From an uncultured Bacilli bacterium (lineage in GTDB: Bacteria > Bacillota_I > Bacilli_A > RF39 > UBA660): 23,806 nt of DNA. The stretch's first letter is position 1. Every line of letters starts with the position of its first letter. The stretch spans positions 1 through 23,806 of the forward strand of contig CANROR010000013.1 of NCBI GenBank assembly GCA_947632275.1. Direction: 5' to 3'. Below, in pieces: positions 15,446 to 22,331 of this stretch. A model generated the notes under the pieces. The model was not told the DNA's origin, did not search any database, and saw only the letters and a list, made by a program, of their open reading frames with translations. The position numbers were made by a program, and so were the translations under genes.

Positions 15446-16379
15446 TTATACTTTCATCCTCCGCGACACTAAAACCTCTTTTTTCCCAAATAGGAAATTC
15501 TTTTTTTAATTCCACGACTTCATTAATAATTTTCGTTTTTAACTTTTGATTAGCGTATTCAAAATAATAATCAATATTTTTATTTAAGTTTTCTTGAGCT
15601 TCAGCTTCCATCGCCAAATTATTATAAAGATACGGAATTATAATATTAGTATCTAAAAACATTATATCACGATTTTGAAAAATATAATTATTCTTTAACG
15701 TTTTTACTAATTTATGATAAATTTTAATACTATGATGATATGTATTATTGCCTAATTTTTGAAATTGCTTTAAGGAAAAAGATTTAATATTTTTATTTTT
15801 TAAATATTTATTTATTTTCTTTTTATTGTTTAAAGCTAAAGCAATTACTTTATCATTTTCTATGCGATAGTTCTTTTGATAATAATTGTTGGCTAATTCT
15901 AAATTTTCTTTGCCAATGATTTGGGTAAAATCCGATATATTTAAAGTTCCATAAGCAACAATTATTCCTTTACTAATTTCATAAATTTCGTTACTTTTTT
16001 TCGCTTCTTTGAAAATTCTTTTACTTTTTAAGGCTTTTTTTAGTAAATCGTAAGTATCTTTAGCCATAACATTATCATTAAAAATGATATAAGATGCTTG
16101 GAAATATTTTAGTAAATCTTCATTTACCATCTTCTTTTTCATAATTTTATTTAATTCTTTATAATCTTTATTATTTAAAGATTGAACTAAAAATTTTACA
16201 TAAAAAGGAGCTTTATCTACTAAATAATTAATTAAATCTTCCTTTTTACTTTTGATATCTTCCGTAGCCACGGGATAATTATAAATGTGACATAAAACAT
16301 GAAATTTATCAATTAAATTGGTAATTTCTTCTTTCTTTAATTTTTTTAAATAATCAATGTATAAACCTTCAATTTTCAT
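15438..16379 (-). CDS. Unknown Lys-rich alpha-helical protein
   Basis: A 313-residue cytosolic protein with no family I can name. It is helical and basic. Residues about 15-55 (EEITNLIDKFHVL, then KSKKEDLINYLVDKAPFYVK) look like a small helical nucleic-acid or protein-binding module, and about 85-200 like tandem winged-helix or helical bundle segments. Residues 238-251 (RDIMFLDTNIIIPYL) resemble the first strand and Asp of a PIN domain, but only about 60 residues follow, too few for a full one. The ATG has a modest AGGAAGTAG site upstream, and a TATAAT at 16406-16411 may be the -10 box of the unit. It is the first gene of the three-gene unit that ends with the DUF2779 protein and overlaps the next gene by 8 bases. 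Confidence 0.7.
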   Translation of the reverse strand: MKIEGLYIDYLKKLKKEEITNLIDKFHVLCHIYNYPVATEDIKSKKEDLINYLVDKAPFYVKFLVQSLNNKDYKELNKIMKKKMVNEDLLKYFQASYIIFNDNVMAKDTYDLLKKALKSKRIFKEAKKSNEIYEISKGIIVAYGTLNISDFTQIIGKENLELANNYYQKNYRIENDKVIALALNNKKKINKYLKNKNIKSFSLKQFQKLGNNTYHHSIKIYHKLVKTLKNNYIFQNRDIMFLDTNIIIPYLYNNLAMEAEAQENLNKNIDYYFEYANQKLKTKIINEVVELKKEFPIWEKRGFSVAEDESINE

Positions 16380-16405
16380 AATCCACTACTTCCTACTCGT
16401 TCCTT

Positions 16406-16411
16406 ATTATA
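16406..16411 (-). promoter_or_regulatory. Probable -10 box of the 16379-to-13189 unit
   Basis: TATAAT on the minus strand 27 bases before the ATG at 16379, just after the terminator of the cohesin gene. No good -35 is seen. Confidence 0.35.
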
Positions 16412-16423
16412 TAACATTTTCTC

Positions 16424-16462
16424 CCAGAAAAAAAGATTCATTTTAAACCTTTGAATCCTTCT
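16424..16462 (-). terminator. Rho-independent terminator after the cohesin gene
   Basis: On the minus strand AAGGATTCA pairs with TGAATCTT (core 6 bp GATTCA/TGAATC at 16452-16457 and 16435-16440, extended by G-U and A-U pairs) with an 11-base loop. It is followed by a run of T (seven in all from the stem base). It overlaps the 3' end of the cohesin gene. Confidence 0.75.
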
Positions 16463-17807
16463 TTTTCTTTTCTTTTTTATTTTGCTTAACCACTTTAAAT
16501 TCTTGAACATCATTATTTCTGTAACGATTTTTCTTTTTAAGCTTTTTGCTAAGGGCAATAATTATCATAAACATGATAACAAATATTCCAATGAAACCAA
16601 TGATAATATACGTATATAAATTGGCTTTCGTTTCAACCGGTTTAACAAATTCATCCGTATATTTCATTAACACTTGATTTTCTTTATCGTATTCGTAAAA
16701 ACCTTCTTCGCCCGTTTCGACGTTTATCCCATAGACAATAACAAACCGGGAATCTTTATTAGCATAATAAGCTTCTAAAGTATAATCGTTGATTTTGATT
16801 TCGCCTTTAGTTAAACCCGGCAAATCACTCGGAGCCGTTTTTGGATAAATCGTCACTTTATTTTGCCCAATTTCGTAATAAATTTGATAAGTATTTTTCT
16901 TTTCATTATAAATATATAGGTTAATTGCTCCACTGGCATCTTTTAAACCGACTAAAACTAATTTAGTTTTAGTATTGCGATAAGCTGGAATATCAAAGTC
17001 ATTGATTTTAACCGTATATTCTTCATAAGCCGGCGCTTCTGGTAAGTTTTCGCGAAGTTTAACGACCGTTAAATCTTTTTTATCTACTTGCACATTAATG
17101 GGATTTTCATCTTTAACTTCCACTTTTAAAGTATAAGTTTTTTCGCTTCCATTTTCGGCCCGAACGACAATCGGAAAAGCATTATCTCCGGCCGTAACTT
17201 CTTGTTTTCCAACCCCTGTAATAGTTGATTTACTATCACTTGCCGTGGCTAAAATATTAATTTCTTTAGTTCCTTCGGGAACTACTACACTATATTCTAA
17301 TGTGTCTTTCGCAAAAGCCGGAGCAATTTCAAAACCTTCGACTCCTAAACTTTTTAAATCATTATTCTTTGAATAACTAGCTTCTAGTTCTTGTTGGGTA
17401 ATAATACTAACCGTTTTACTATTAGTTGATAAATTAATTGGCGAAAAATCATCAAATGCATAAGCTGCATAAGCAACTAAAGAAACTTTTGTACTTCCCG
17501 TTTTTAACGCTTTAAATTTAAAAGTATATGTTTTTTTAGTAACTCCCGTTGTAGAAGAGTTCGCCATGGCGGCTCCTCCAGCTTCCCCACTACTAGAAGT
17601 AAGTTTTAAATAATTTTTATCGTAATTAAGTTGCATTTGCCAACTACCAATTTTCGTTCCACTTGATAAGGTAACGGTAATTGATACTTGATTGCCAACA
17701 ACAACCTTGGAAGAACCGGAAACTGATAAAGAACCACTAGCCGCCTTAACTGAAAAAGGAATAAGAACCAATAAACTTAATAAAAATAATTTTATTTTTT
17801 TCAACAT
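16443..17807 (-). CDS. Membrane-anchored cohesin-domain protein with cadherin-like domain
   Basis: Exported 454-residue protein. After a signal peptide (1-22, LFLLSLLVLIPFSVKA) comes a cohesin-type domain at about 25-137 (VVVGNQVSITVTLSSG, IGSWQMQLNYDKNYLKL, TYTFKFKALKTGS), the fold that binds dockerins. Residues about 147-232 match the cadherin-like beta-sandwich repeat (NNDLKSLGVEGFEIAPAF, YSVVVPEGTKEI, NGSEKTYTLKV). About 240-385 is beta-rich and unassigned. A single TM helix at about 400-420 (YIIIGFIGIFVIMFMIIIAL) is followed by a Lys-rich cytoplasmic tail, so the cohesin faces outward. The ATG at 17807 is 6 bases from AAGGAG; a TTG two codons upstream is less likely. The gene lies 13 bases after the dockerin-bearing enzyme gene, and a terminator follows. 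A docking role for the upstream product is inference. Confidence 0.85.
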   Translation of the reverse strand: MLKKIKLFLLSLLVLIPFSVKAASGSLSVSGSSKVVVGNQVSITVTLSSGTKIGSWQMQLNYDKNYLKLTSSSGEAGGAAMANSSTTGVTKKTYTFKFKALKTGSTKVSLVAYAAYAFDDFSPINLSTNSKTVSIITQQELEASYSKNNDLKSLGVEGFEIAPAFAKDTLEYSVVVPEGTKEINILATASDSKSTITGVGKQEVTAGDNAFPIVVRAENGSEKTYTLKVEVKDENPINVQVDKKDLTVVKLRENLPEAPAYEEYTVKINDFDIPAYRNTKTKLVLVGLKDASGAINLYIYNEKKNTYQIYYEIGQNKVTIYPKTAPSDLPGLTKGEIKINDYTLEAYYANKDSRFVIVYGINVETGEEGFYEYDKENQVLMKYTDEFVKPVETKANLYTYIIIGFIGIFVIMFMIIIALSKKLKKKNRYRNNDVQEFKVVKQNKKEKKKKDSKV

Positions 17808-17820
17808 TTTCAACTCCTTC

Positions 17821-19575
17821 TTATTGAACTATTTTATATGTTCCTAAAATATTTTTTTGGACTTGTAATAAATCTAAGGCATTAATTGTTCCATCGCCAG
17901 AGGTATCGCCGGCTTTACCATAAGCTCCTGATAAAGAATATGTTTTTAAAATATTTTTTTGCACTTGTAATAAGTCTAAGGCATTAATAATGCCATCACC
18001 AGAAGTATCACCTTTTATCACAATAGTTAAAGTTTCAACAGTACTTTGATTAGTAATCGTTACGGTATCACCGGTGGCTACTACGCCACTTGTTTTAACG
18101 TTACCTTTGCTATCTTTAAGGCTAACACTACCATAACCACCAATCGATTCAATTGTACCAATTAAAGTGGCCGCATCTGTCCCGACAGCAATATTTGAAA
18201 TATAACCGCTTTCATACCGATAACCACTGGATGTAACAATGGTAGCAATCGCCGAAGAACTTGGATTAGCAACACCTGCTTCACCAGTAGCTCCACTTCC
18301 CACATTATTAATCGTTGCATCCATATTACTATAAACAGGAATATAGAAAACAAAAGCCGAATTTAAAATATTCATATCTTTATAGGTTGTATATGTAGTT
18401 TCAGATTCGCTTTTAGCTCCTTCAATACTAGCCATATATTGGTGGCCTCCGATTTTATCCGGATTATCGCGATTAACATCAAACTTTTGGAAATAACTTG
18501 TAAATTGGGTATTGTTAATATAAGAATTGGCTAAGAAGGAAACACCACCCGCGATACCATTTTCAACACTATTCCAACCATTTTTCTTGGCATAAGATAA
18601 ACCACAATATTCGCGGCCACTTTGTTTAACACAAGAATCGCTAACGCCAATATTATAAAAATTATAATAACCATAATATTCATTGTTTAAACCAGTGTAA
18701 ACACCAGAATAAAGATTTTCTTCACTGTTGCCAGAACCTAATTCTTGCCGAATCCGGGCGGCCGTAAAGATGGGACTAACATTCATACTAGCACCCACCC
18801 GATTGATGGCATCGGCGATATTATAACCGCGAGCTAAATGATAATTATAAACGGCCGTTCCTTGTAAAATACTTGTTGTCCCTGTACTATAAATACCTAC
18901 AAAGTTAGGATCATAGGCTAAATGCATAAATTGAAAAATATATCTTTCCGATAAGAAATTTCGCGGATCCATGTAGTATGCTACCCCTTTTGGTAAAATA
19001 GGCACAAAACTACCCGTATATTTGGTACAAGAATTATCAATAAAACCAGCATTGGCCGTGGTATTAGATATTAGATTTATCCCACAATCGCTTTCCCGAT
19101 CAATTACTTCCGGCCAACTAATTTTGGGTTTTAAAGCAACAAATGACCAATTAGCATGTTTACTGCGCACATTACATAAACCACCCCAATAACTAGATGG
19201 AAAACCTAAATTTGCCATTTCTTGTTCGCACGTGGTTTGGGGAGCAATATTATCCGTACTGTAACTGCGAACAAGTTCAACATGTTCCCCACAGACATAA
19301 CCAGTGGCTATCCCATTATAATAAATTTTATACCAATCTTTACTACAATTTTTATGATTATTCGTATCTGGATAAACACTTTCACTAACTAAATTATAAA
19401 GGGCACCAACTTGGGCATAAGCTACGCGCGTATTTTGGGTTCCCGGACCGGTTCTTACATTGGCAGCTTTACCATCACTACTAAATATTACGGCTCTTAA
19501 TGTATCACTAGCCGAAACATTACCACAGATAAAAAAAGTCATAACAAAAAGAATAAGTAATTTTATTTTTTTCAT
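17821..19575 (-). CDS. Secreted SH3b-glucosaminidase with C-terminal dockerin
   Basis: Exported cell-wall hydrolase of 584 residues. Signal peptide 1-22; bacterial SH3 domain at about 26-103 (AANVRTGPGTQNTRVAY, YKIYYNGIATGYVC); then a beta-N-acetylglucosaminidase domain related to LytD-type autolysins at about 115-415 (LGFPSSYWGGLC, YMDPRNFLSERYIFQF, TAARIRQELGSG). The likely catalytic acid is Glu278. After a linker and a small beta domain (about 450-520), a type I-like dockerin occupies 522-580, with two near-identical calcium loops (GDTSGDGxINALDLLQVQKN). The enzyme should cut peptidoglycan glycan strands and bind a cohesin. The start has an excellent AAGGAGGTC site and an extended -10 promoter. 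It is the first gene of a two-gene operon whose second gene encodes a cohesin protein. Confidence 0.92.
   Translation of the reverse strand: MKKIKLLILFVMTFFICGNVSASDTLRAVIFSSDGKAANVRTGPGTQNTRVAYAQVGALYNLVSESVYPDTNNHKNCSKDWYKIYYNGIATGYVCGEHVELVRSYSTDNIAPQTTCEQEMANLGFPSSYWGGLCNVRSKHANWSFVALKPKISWPEVIDRESDCGINLISNTTANAGFIDNSCTKYTGSFVPILPKGVAYYMDPRNFLSERYIFQFMHLAYDPNFVGIYSTGTTSILQGTAVYNYHLARGYNIADAINRVGASMNVSPIFTAARIRQELGSGNSEENLYSGVYTGLNNEYYGYYNFYNIGVSDSCVKQSGREYCGLSYAKKNGWNSVENGIAGGVSFLANSYINNTQFTSYFQKFDVNRDNPDKIGGHQYMASIEGAKSESETTYTTYKDMNILNSAFVFYIPVYSNMDATINNVGSGATGEAGVANPSSSAIATIVTSSGYRYESGYISNIAVGTDAATLIGTIESIGGYGSVSLKDSKGNVKTSGVVATGDTVTITNQSTVETLTIVIKGDTSGDGIINALDLLQVQKNILKTYSLSGAYGKAGDTSGDGTINALDLLQVQKNILGTYKIVQ
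17845..18012 (-). repeat. Tandem dockerin coding repeat (2 x 66 bases)
   Basis: Copies at 17845-17910 and 17947-18012, offset 102 bases, are nearly identical in DNA as well as protein. Each encodes a calcium loop (Asp-x-Ser-x-Asp-Gly-x-Ile-Asn-x-x-Asp) and the helix LLQVQKNIL. The close DNA match suggests recent duplication or gene conversion. Confidence 0.9.
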
Positions 19576-19607
19576 ATTTGTTTGACCTCCTTATCATAGT
19601 TAATCTT

Positions 19608-19616
19608 ATTATAGCA
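19608..19616 (-). promoter_or_regulatory. Extended -10 promoter of the dockerin-cohesin operon
   Basis: TGCTATAAT on the minus strand (perfect TATAAT at 19608-19613 with TGn before it), about 33 bases before the ATG at 19575. There is no good -35, as is usual for extended -10 promoters. Confidence 0.55.
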
Positions 19617-19661
19617 TCACTCGACAATATTCGTTAAATTATTAACAAAAAACTTCAAAAA

Positions 19662-19692
19662 AAATGTAAAATTTACTATTAATTTTACATTT
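19662..19692. repeat. Perfect 12-bp AT-rich inverted repeat in the divergent intergenic region
   Basis: AAATGTAAAATT (19662-19673) and AATTTTACATTT (19681-19692) flank a 7-base spacer. On the minus strand the structure is followed by eight T (T-run 19661-19654 region), so it could stop antisense read-through from the collagen-like gene. It also overlaps the promoter of the plus-strand Lys-rich gene, so it could be an operator. Confidence 0.7.
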
Positions 19693-19700
19693 ATTATAAT
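19672..19700 (+). promoter_or_regulatory. Putative promoter of the Lys-rich protein gene
   Basis: TTTACT (19672-19677), a 17-base spacer and TATAAT (19695-19700), 28 bases before the ATG at 19728. It overlaps the inverted repeat 19662-19692. Confidence 0.5.
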
Positions 19701-19727
19701 ATAATAATGAATAAGTGGTGGTTGTGA

Positions 19728-20186
19728 ATGGGAAGATTTAACAATATAGATATTCTATTTATTGTTTTAATTGGGGTTTATTTAGTTACATTAGCTTTTA
19801 TTGTTTTTTATCTGGGTGGAAATCTTTTAGATCGCTTACAAGACCATAAATTTGCGAAGAAAAAGAATGTGGCCGAAGTTAACCCTCCGCAAACAATTAA
19901 AGAAAAAGTACCAACTACCAAAAAGCAAAAGCAATCTACTAATAAAACAAAAGTTGAAAAAACAAAAACTCCTAAATCTAAGCCTAACAAGAAAGAACTT
20001 ATTAATCAAGATAAACTAAAGGCTCATAAAATAGCAAATAATAAATCCCAAAATACCAAAGCTAATTCTAATTCACCAAAGAAAAATAATGCTACGAAAA
20101 ATACTAACGGTTATAAAGCCGCAACAAAGAAAAAAGCCACAAATCGCAAAAAGAAGAAAAAGAAAAATGTTAAGAAGAAAAAATAA
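19728..20186 (+). CDS. Unknown membrane-anchored Lys-rich tail protein
   Basis: A 152-residue protein with one N-terminal membrane helix (about 9-31, ILFIVLIGVYLVTLAFIVFYL) and a low-complexity tail of mostly Lys, Asn, Thr, Pro and Ala, ending in a run such as NRKKKKKKNVKKKK. No folded domain is visible after residue 45. By the positive-inside rule the highly basic tail should stay in the cytoplasm, where it might bind nucleic acid or acidic lipid. If exported it could bind teichoic acid or peptidoglycan instead. The ribosome binding site is a modest GGTGG. It is one of two plus-strand genes, with a promoter and a strong terminator of its own. No function can be assigned. Confidence 0.75.
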   Translation: MGRFNNIDILFIVLIGVYLVTLAFIVFYLGGNLLDRLQDHKFAKKKNVAEVNPPQTIKEKVPTTKKQKQSTNKTKVEKTKTPKSKPNKKELINQDKLKAHKIANNKSQNTKANSNSPKKNNATKNTNGYKAATKKKATNRKKKKKKNVKKKK

Positions 20187-20207
20187 TTTCTTTTTAACAT
20201 TTTTTTG
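20165..20207. terminator. Bidirectional rho-independent terminator
   Basis: A 16-bp stem (20165-20180 with 20187-20202, one G-U pair) with the loop AAATAA is followed by TTTTT on the plus strand. On the minus strand it is followed by TTCTTTTTC. It ends the Lys-rich gene (its stop is in the loop) and the convergent collagen-like gene, whose stop is at 20217. Confidence 0.88.
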
Positions 20208-20216
20208 ATTATTATT

Positions 20217-21338
20217 TTATTCTTTTTCATCGATTTTTTTGACACTTAAAGAAGCAGTTACTCCCGTGTCAAAAGTAATATTAACATTATCGTCCGTAGC
20301 CGATATTTCCATATCTAATTTATCACCGGCATTAAGTTCGACGATAATACTGCCATTAAAACTAACCGAAGTATTACCCATTACTTGTTTAGCCATTAGA
20401 GATGAAGGTATCATCACTTCATTTTCCCGGATCATTAAAGTAAAAGTCGTTGCTTGACTTGGCATAACATTAATTCCATAATTAATTTCATAGACGCCAT
20501 CTTGTTCTAAAACAATGGTATTTTCCGTTGAATTAGTCACATTAATATTAAACATTTCTTCCACTAAAGGAACTTGAATCCAAGTGCCGGCTTCTTGCAT
20601 ATCAATCATCGTTGTTAAATTATTATATTTACCACCATAAGCACTTAATAAAGCTGCTCCCGCGGGCCCCATCGGACCAGTCGGTCCAACATCACCTTGG
20701 GGGCCCATTAAACCTTGTTCTCCGCGTGGCCCTTGCAAACCTTGTTCACCTTGCACTCCCGGAATCCCTTGGGGTCCCATTTCGCCGGGAGGTCCTTGTA
20801 AACCTTGAACTCCTTGTTCCCCTTGAGGTCCCATTGGACCCACTTCGCCTTGGGGACCAGGAATACCTTGTTCTCCTTGCGGGCCACGAATAGTTCCAAC
20901 ATTTACCCAACCTCTACCATTATTAGCCCAAACATATAAATCACTACCTACTAAATAACCATCGCCTATATTTCCCATGGGTTGTTCGTTAATTAATTCT
21001 TCCAAAGTATCATAGGAGCCTAAAATTTTAATACTAGTACCGGCCGGCCCCGTGGGTCCTATTTCGCCTTGAGGACCAGTCTCTCCCTGTGGGCCAATCA
21101 TACCTTGCAAACCTTGAACTCCTTGCGGACCAGTTGGTCCCATTGACCCAGGTATCCCCATTTCCCCTTGCGGTCCCGGAACTCCTTGGGGACCCGTCGG
21201 GCCCATTTCCCCTTGCGGACCTCGTGGACCTACTATAAAACTATTAGGATTAATAATAGAATAACAACAATTAGTTATTTGACCTTCTTGTTGAGCTTTT
21301 TGGACTTTTGCTAAAGCCCGTTCATAATTATTTTTCAT
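20217..21338 (-). CDS. Collagen-like GXY protein with BclA/TNF-like C-terminal domain
   Basis: A 373-residue protein built like bacterial collagen-like surface proteins. After a 36-residue head with a vicinal Cys pair (24-25) comes an uninterrupted run of 21 GXY triplets (37-99). A 52-residue globular insert follows (100-151, DGYLVGSDLYVWANNGRGW), then 25 uninterrupted triplets (152-226). A beta-rich C-terminal domain (about 228-373, WIQVPLVEEMFNINV, GVYEINYGINVMPS) resembles the BclA/C1q-like trimerisation head. Triplets are rich in GPQ, GEQ, GPT and GEM. There is no signal peptide, TM helix or LPXTG, as in exosporium BclA-type or phage-fibre proteins, so the export route is unclear. The start has AAGGATGG upstream. 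It follows the transglutaminase-like gene by 41 bases. Confidence 0.92.
   Translation of the reverse strand: MKNNYERALAKVQKAQQEGQITNCCYSIINPNSFIVGPRGPQGEMGPTGPQGVPGPQGEMGIPGSMGPTGPQGVQGLQGMIGPQGETGPQGEIGPTGPAGTSIKILGSYDTLEELINEQPMGNIGDGYLVGSDLYVWANNGRGWVNVGTIRGPQGEQGIPGPQGEVGPMGPQGEQGVQGLQGPPGEMGPQGIPGVQGEQGLQGPRGEQGLMGPQGDVGPTGPMGPAGAALLSAYGGKYNNLTTMIDMQEAGTWIQVPLVEEMFNINVTNSTENTIVLEQDGVYEINYGINVMPSQATTFTLMIRENEVMIPSSLMAKQVMGNTSVSFNGSIIVELNAGDKLDMEISATDDNVNITFDTGVTASLSVKKIDEKE
20661..21230 (-). repeat. Two collagen GXY repeat tracts separated by a globular insert
   Basis: Tract 1 is at 21042-21230 (21 triplets), the insert at 20886-21041 and tract 2 at 20661-20885 (25 triplets). Every third codon is Gly without interruption. 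The repeated GPQGE and GPTGP units vary in codon use, so this is not a recent simple DNA expansion. Confidence 0.95.
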
Positions 21339-21379
21339 TATTTATCCATCCTTCTACTATAAAGTATGTATAAATTTGA

Positions 21380-22273
21380 TTATTGTTTTTTCTTTTTAAG
21401 TTGGGATAAAATTCTTGCATTATTAATTTTGGTATCGGCAAAATAACCATCTAATAAATTGTCATTTACATCATCTTTTAGAGAAAACATATTATTTTGA
21501 GGATAAGTTATTTGCATTTCTTTTAAAGGTTTATATTCTAAACAATATCGTAAATCTTCTAAAGAAGAAAATCTTATAGAATTATATAAACATCTATTAA
21601 CAAAATTAGCAATATTAGGATTTTCATGTTTATAATTTTGACAAATATCGGTAAATTCTTGCATTTTTTTATAATACTTTTGATAAGCCCTAGTTTGCTT
21701 TATTTCTGCATCATAATTTGGCCCAATATAATTTTTTTGTTTTAATAAATCTTGATATATTTCTAAATTTTGGATTTCATCAGAAGTAATTATATGGATT
21801 TTTTTTAAAGAAAAAAGAAAGTCATAATTTTCTAAACTAGTTATTAAACCAAAAGTTGTATCAATTACTTTATCTTCACCATTAATCTTCGTTAGTAAAA
21901 AAGTATGTTCAAACTCATCTAACTTAACTAAAGAATGGCGATTATAATAATCTAAATAATCTTTTAAATCGGCCGTTATAATGGCAAATTTTTCAAAAGT
22001 TAAACTTAAAGCTAAACCGCAAGCATGGCATCTTCCATTAGCATAACTAGATTTAATTATTTCTTTAAGCGGAAACCCTAAAAAATAATAATTTGGTAAA
22101 TTAGCTAAAAATGAAGCATCATAAAAAGCACGATTTATCACTGCCGGTCTAATCCAATCATCATTGGTAAAACCCGTTTGCCAACCTAAAGCTCTTTTAT
22201 ACATAAGGTAATCATAATAAATTACTTTATCTTCCGCTTGCAATTTTTTTAATTTTTCTTCATATGTTTGCAT
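21380..22273 (-). CDS. Transglutaminase-like (Cys-His-Asp) protein of unknown role
   Basis: A 297-residue protein that I do not assign to a named family. The middle has an ordered Cys-His-Asp set typical of transglutaminase-like cysteine enzymes: NGRCHACGLALSL at 79-91 (Cys82, or Cys85), EHTFLLTKINGEDKVIDTT at 122-140 with His123 and Asp138. The H...VIDTT spacing of 15 residues is the usual pattern (HAW...VDPT). The C-terminal half (about 180-297) is helical and Lys-rich. There is no signal peptide, so it is predicted to be cytosolic. It has its own sigma-A promoter and GAGGAAG site, and the collagen-like gene is next in the unit. It could be a protease, deamidase or cross-linking enzyme; enzyme activity is inference. 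Confidence 0.6.
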   Translation of the reverse strand: MQTYEEKLKKLQAEDKVIYYDYLMYKRALGWQTGFTNDDWIRPAVINRAFYDASFLANLPNYYFLGFPLKEIIKSSYANGRCHACGLALSLTFEKFAIITADLKDYLDYYNRHSLVKLDEFEHTFLLTKINGEDKVIDTTFGLITSLENYDFLFSLKKIHIITSDEIQNLEIYQDLLKQKNYIGPNYDAEIKQTRAYQKYYKKMQEFTDICQNYKHENPNIANFVNRCLYNSIRFSSLEDLRYCLEYKPLKEMQITYPQNNMFSLKDDVNDNLLDGYFADTKINNARILSQLKKKKQ

Positions 22274-22296
22274 TTGCTTCCTCTTTTTTGTCTTTT

Positions 22297-22325
22297 ATTA
22301 TAGCCAATACTTATTATTTTCGCAA
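22297..22325 (-). promoter_or_regulatory. Sigma-A promoter of the transglutaminase-like / collagen-like unit
   Basis: On the minus strand, TTGCGA (22320-22325), a 17-base spacer and a perfect TATAAT (22297-22302), 24 bases before the ATG at 22273 and directly after the groEL stop. Confidence 0.7.
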
Positions 22326-22331
22326 GAAAAA

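Noticed and set aside
16376..16558. A 60-codon minus-strand reading frame with a basic product overlapping the cohesin gene end
   Set aside because: It lies in another frame of the Lys-rich tail of the cohesin gene and crosses that gene's terminator. It has no ribosome binding site or recognisable product.
19728..20186. Histone H1-like or ribosomal protein from the Lys-rich composition
   Set aside because: The N-terminal membrane helix does not fit such proteins, and the tail is low-complexity, so similarity would be compositional only.
20612..20893. Plus-strand open frame of 93 codons opposite the collagen-like gene
   Set aside because: It is a by-product of the repetitive GXY coding on the opposite strand; Leu/Val-rich with no family or ribosome binding site.
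20708..20902. Short minus-strand frame inside the collagen tract
   Set aside because: It is an alternative frame of the same repeat.
20661..21230. CRISPR-like regular repeats
   Set aside because: The periodicity is 9 bases and in frame, explained by collagen triplets. There are no spacers or conserved 25-40 base repeats.
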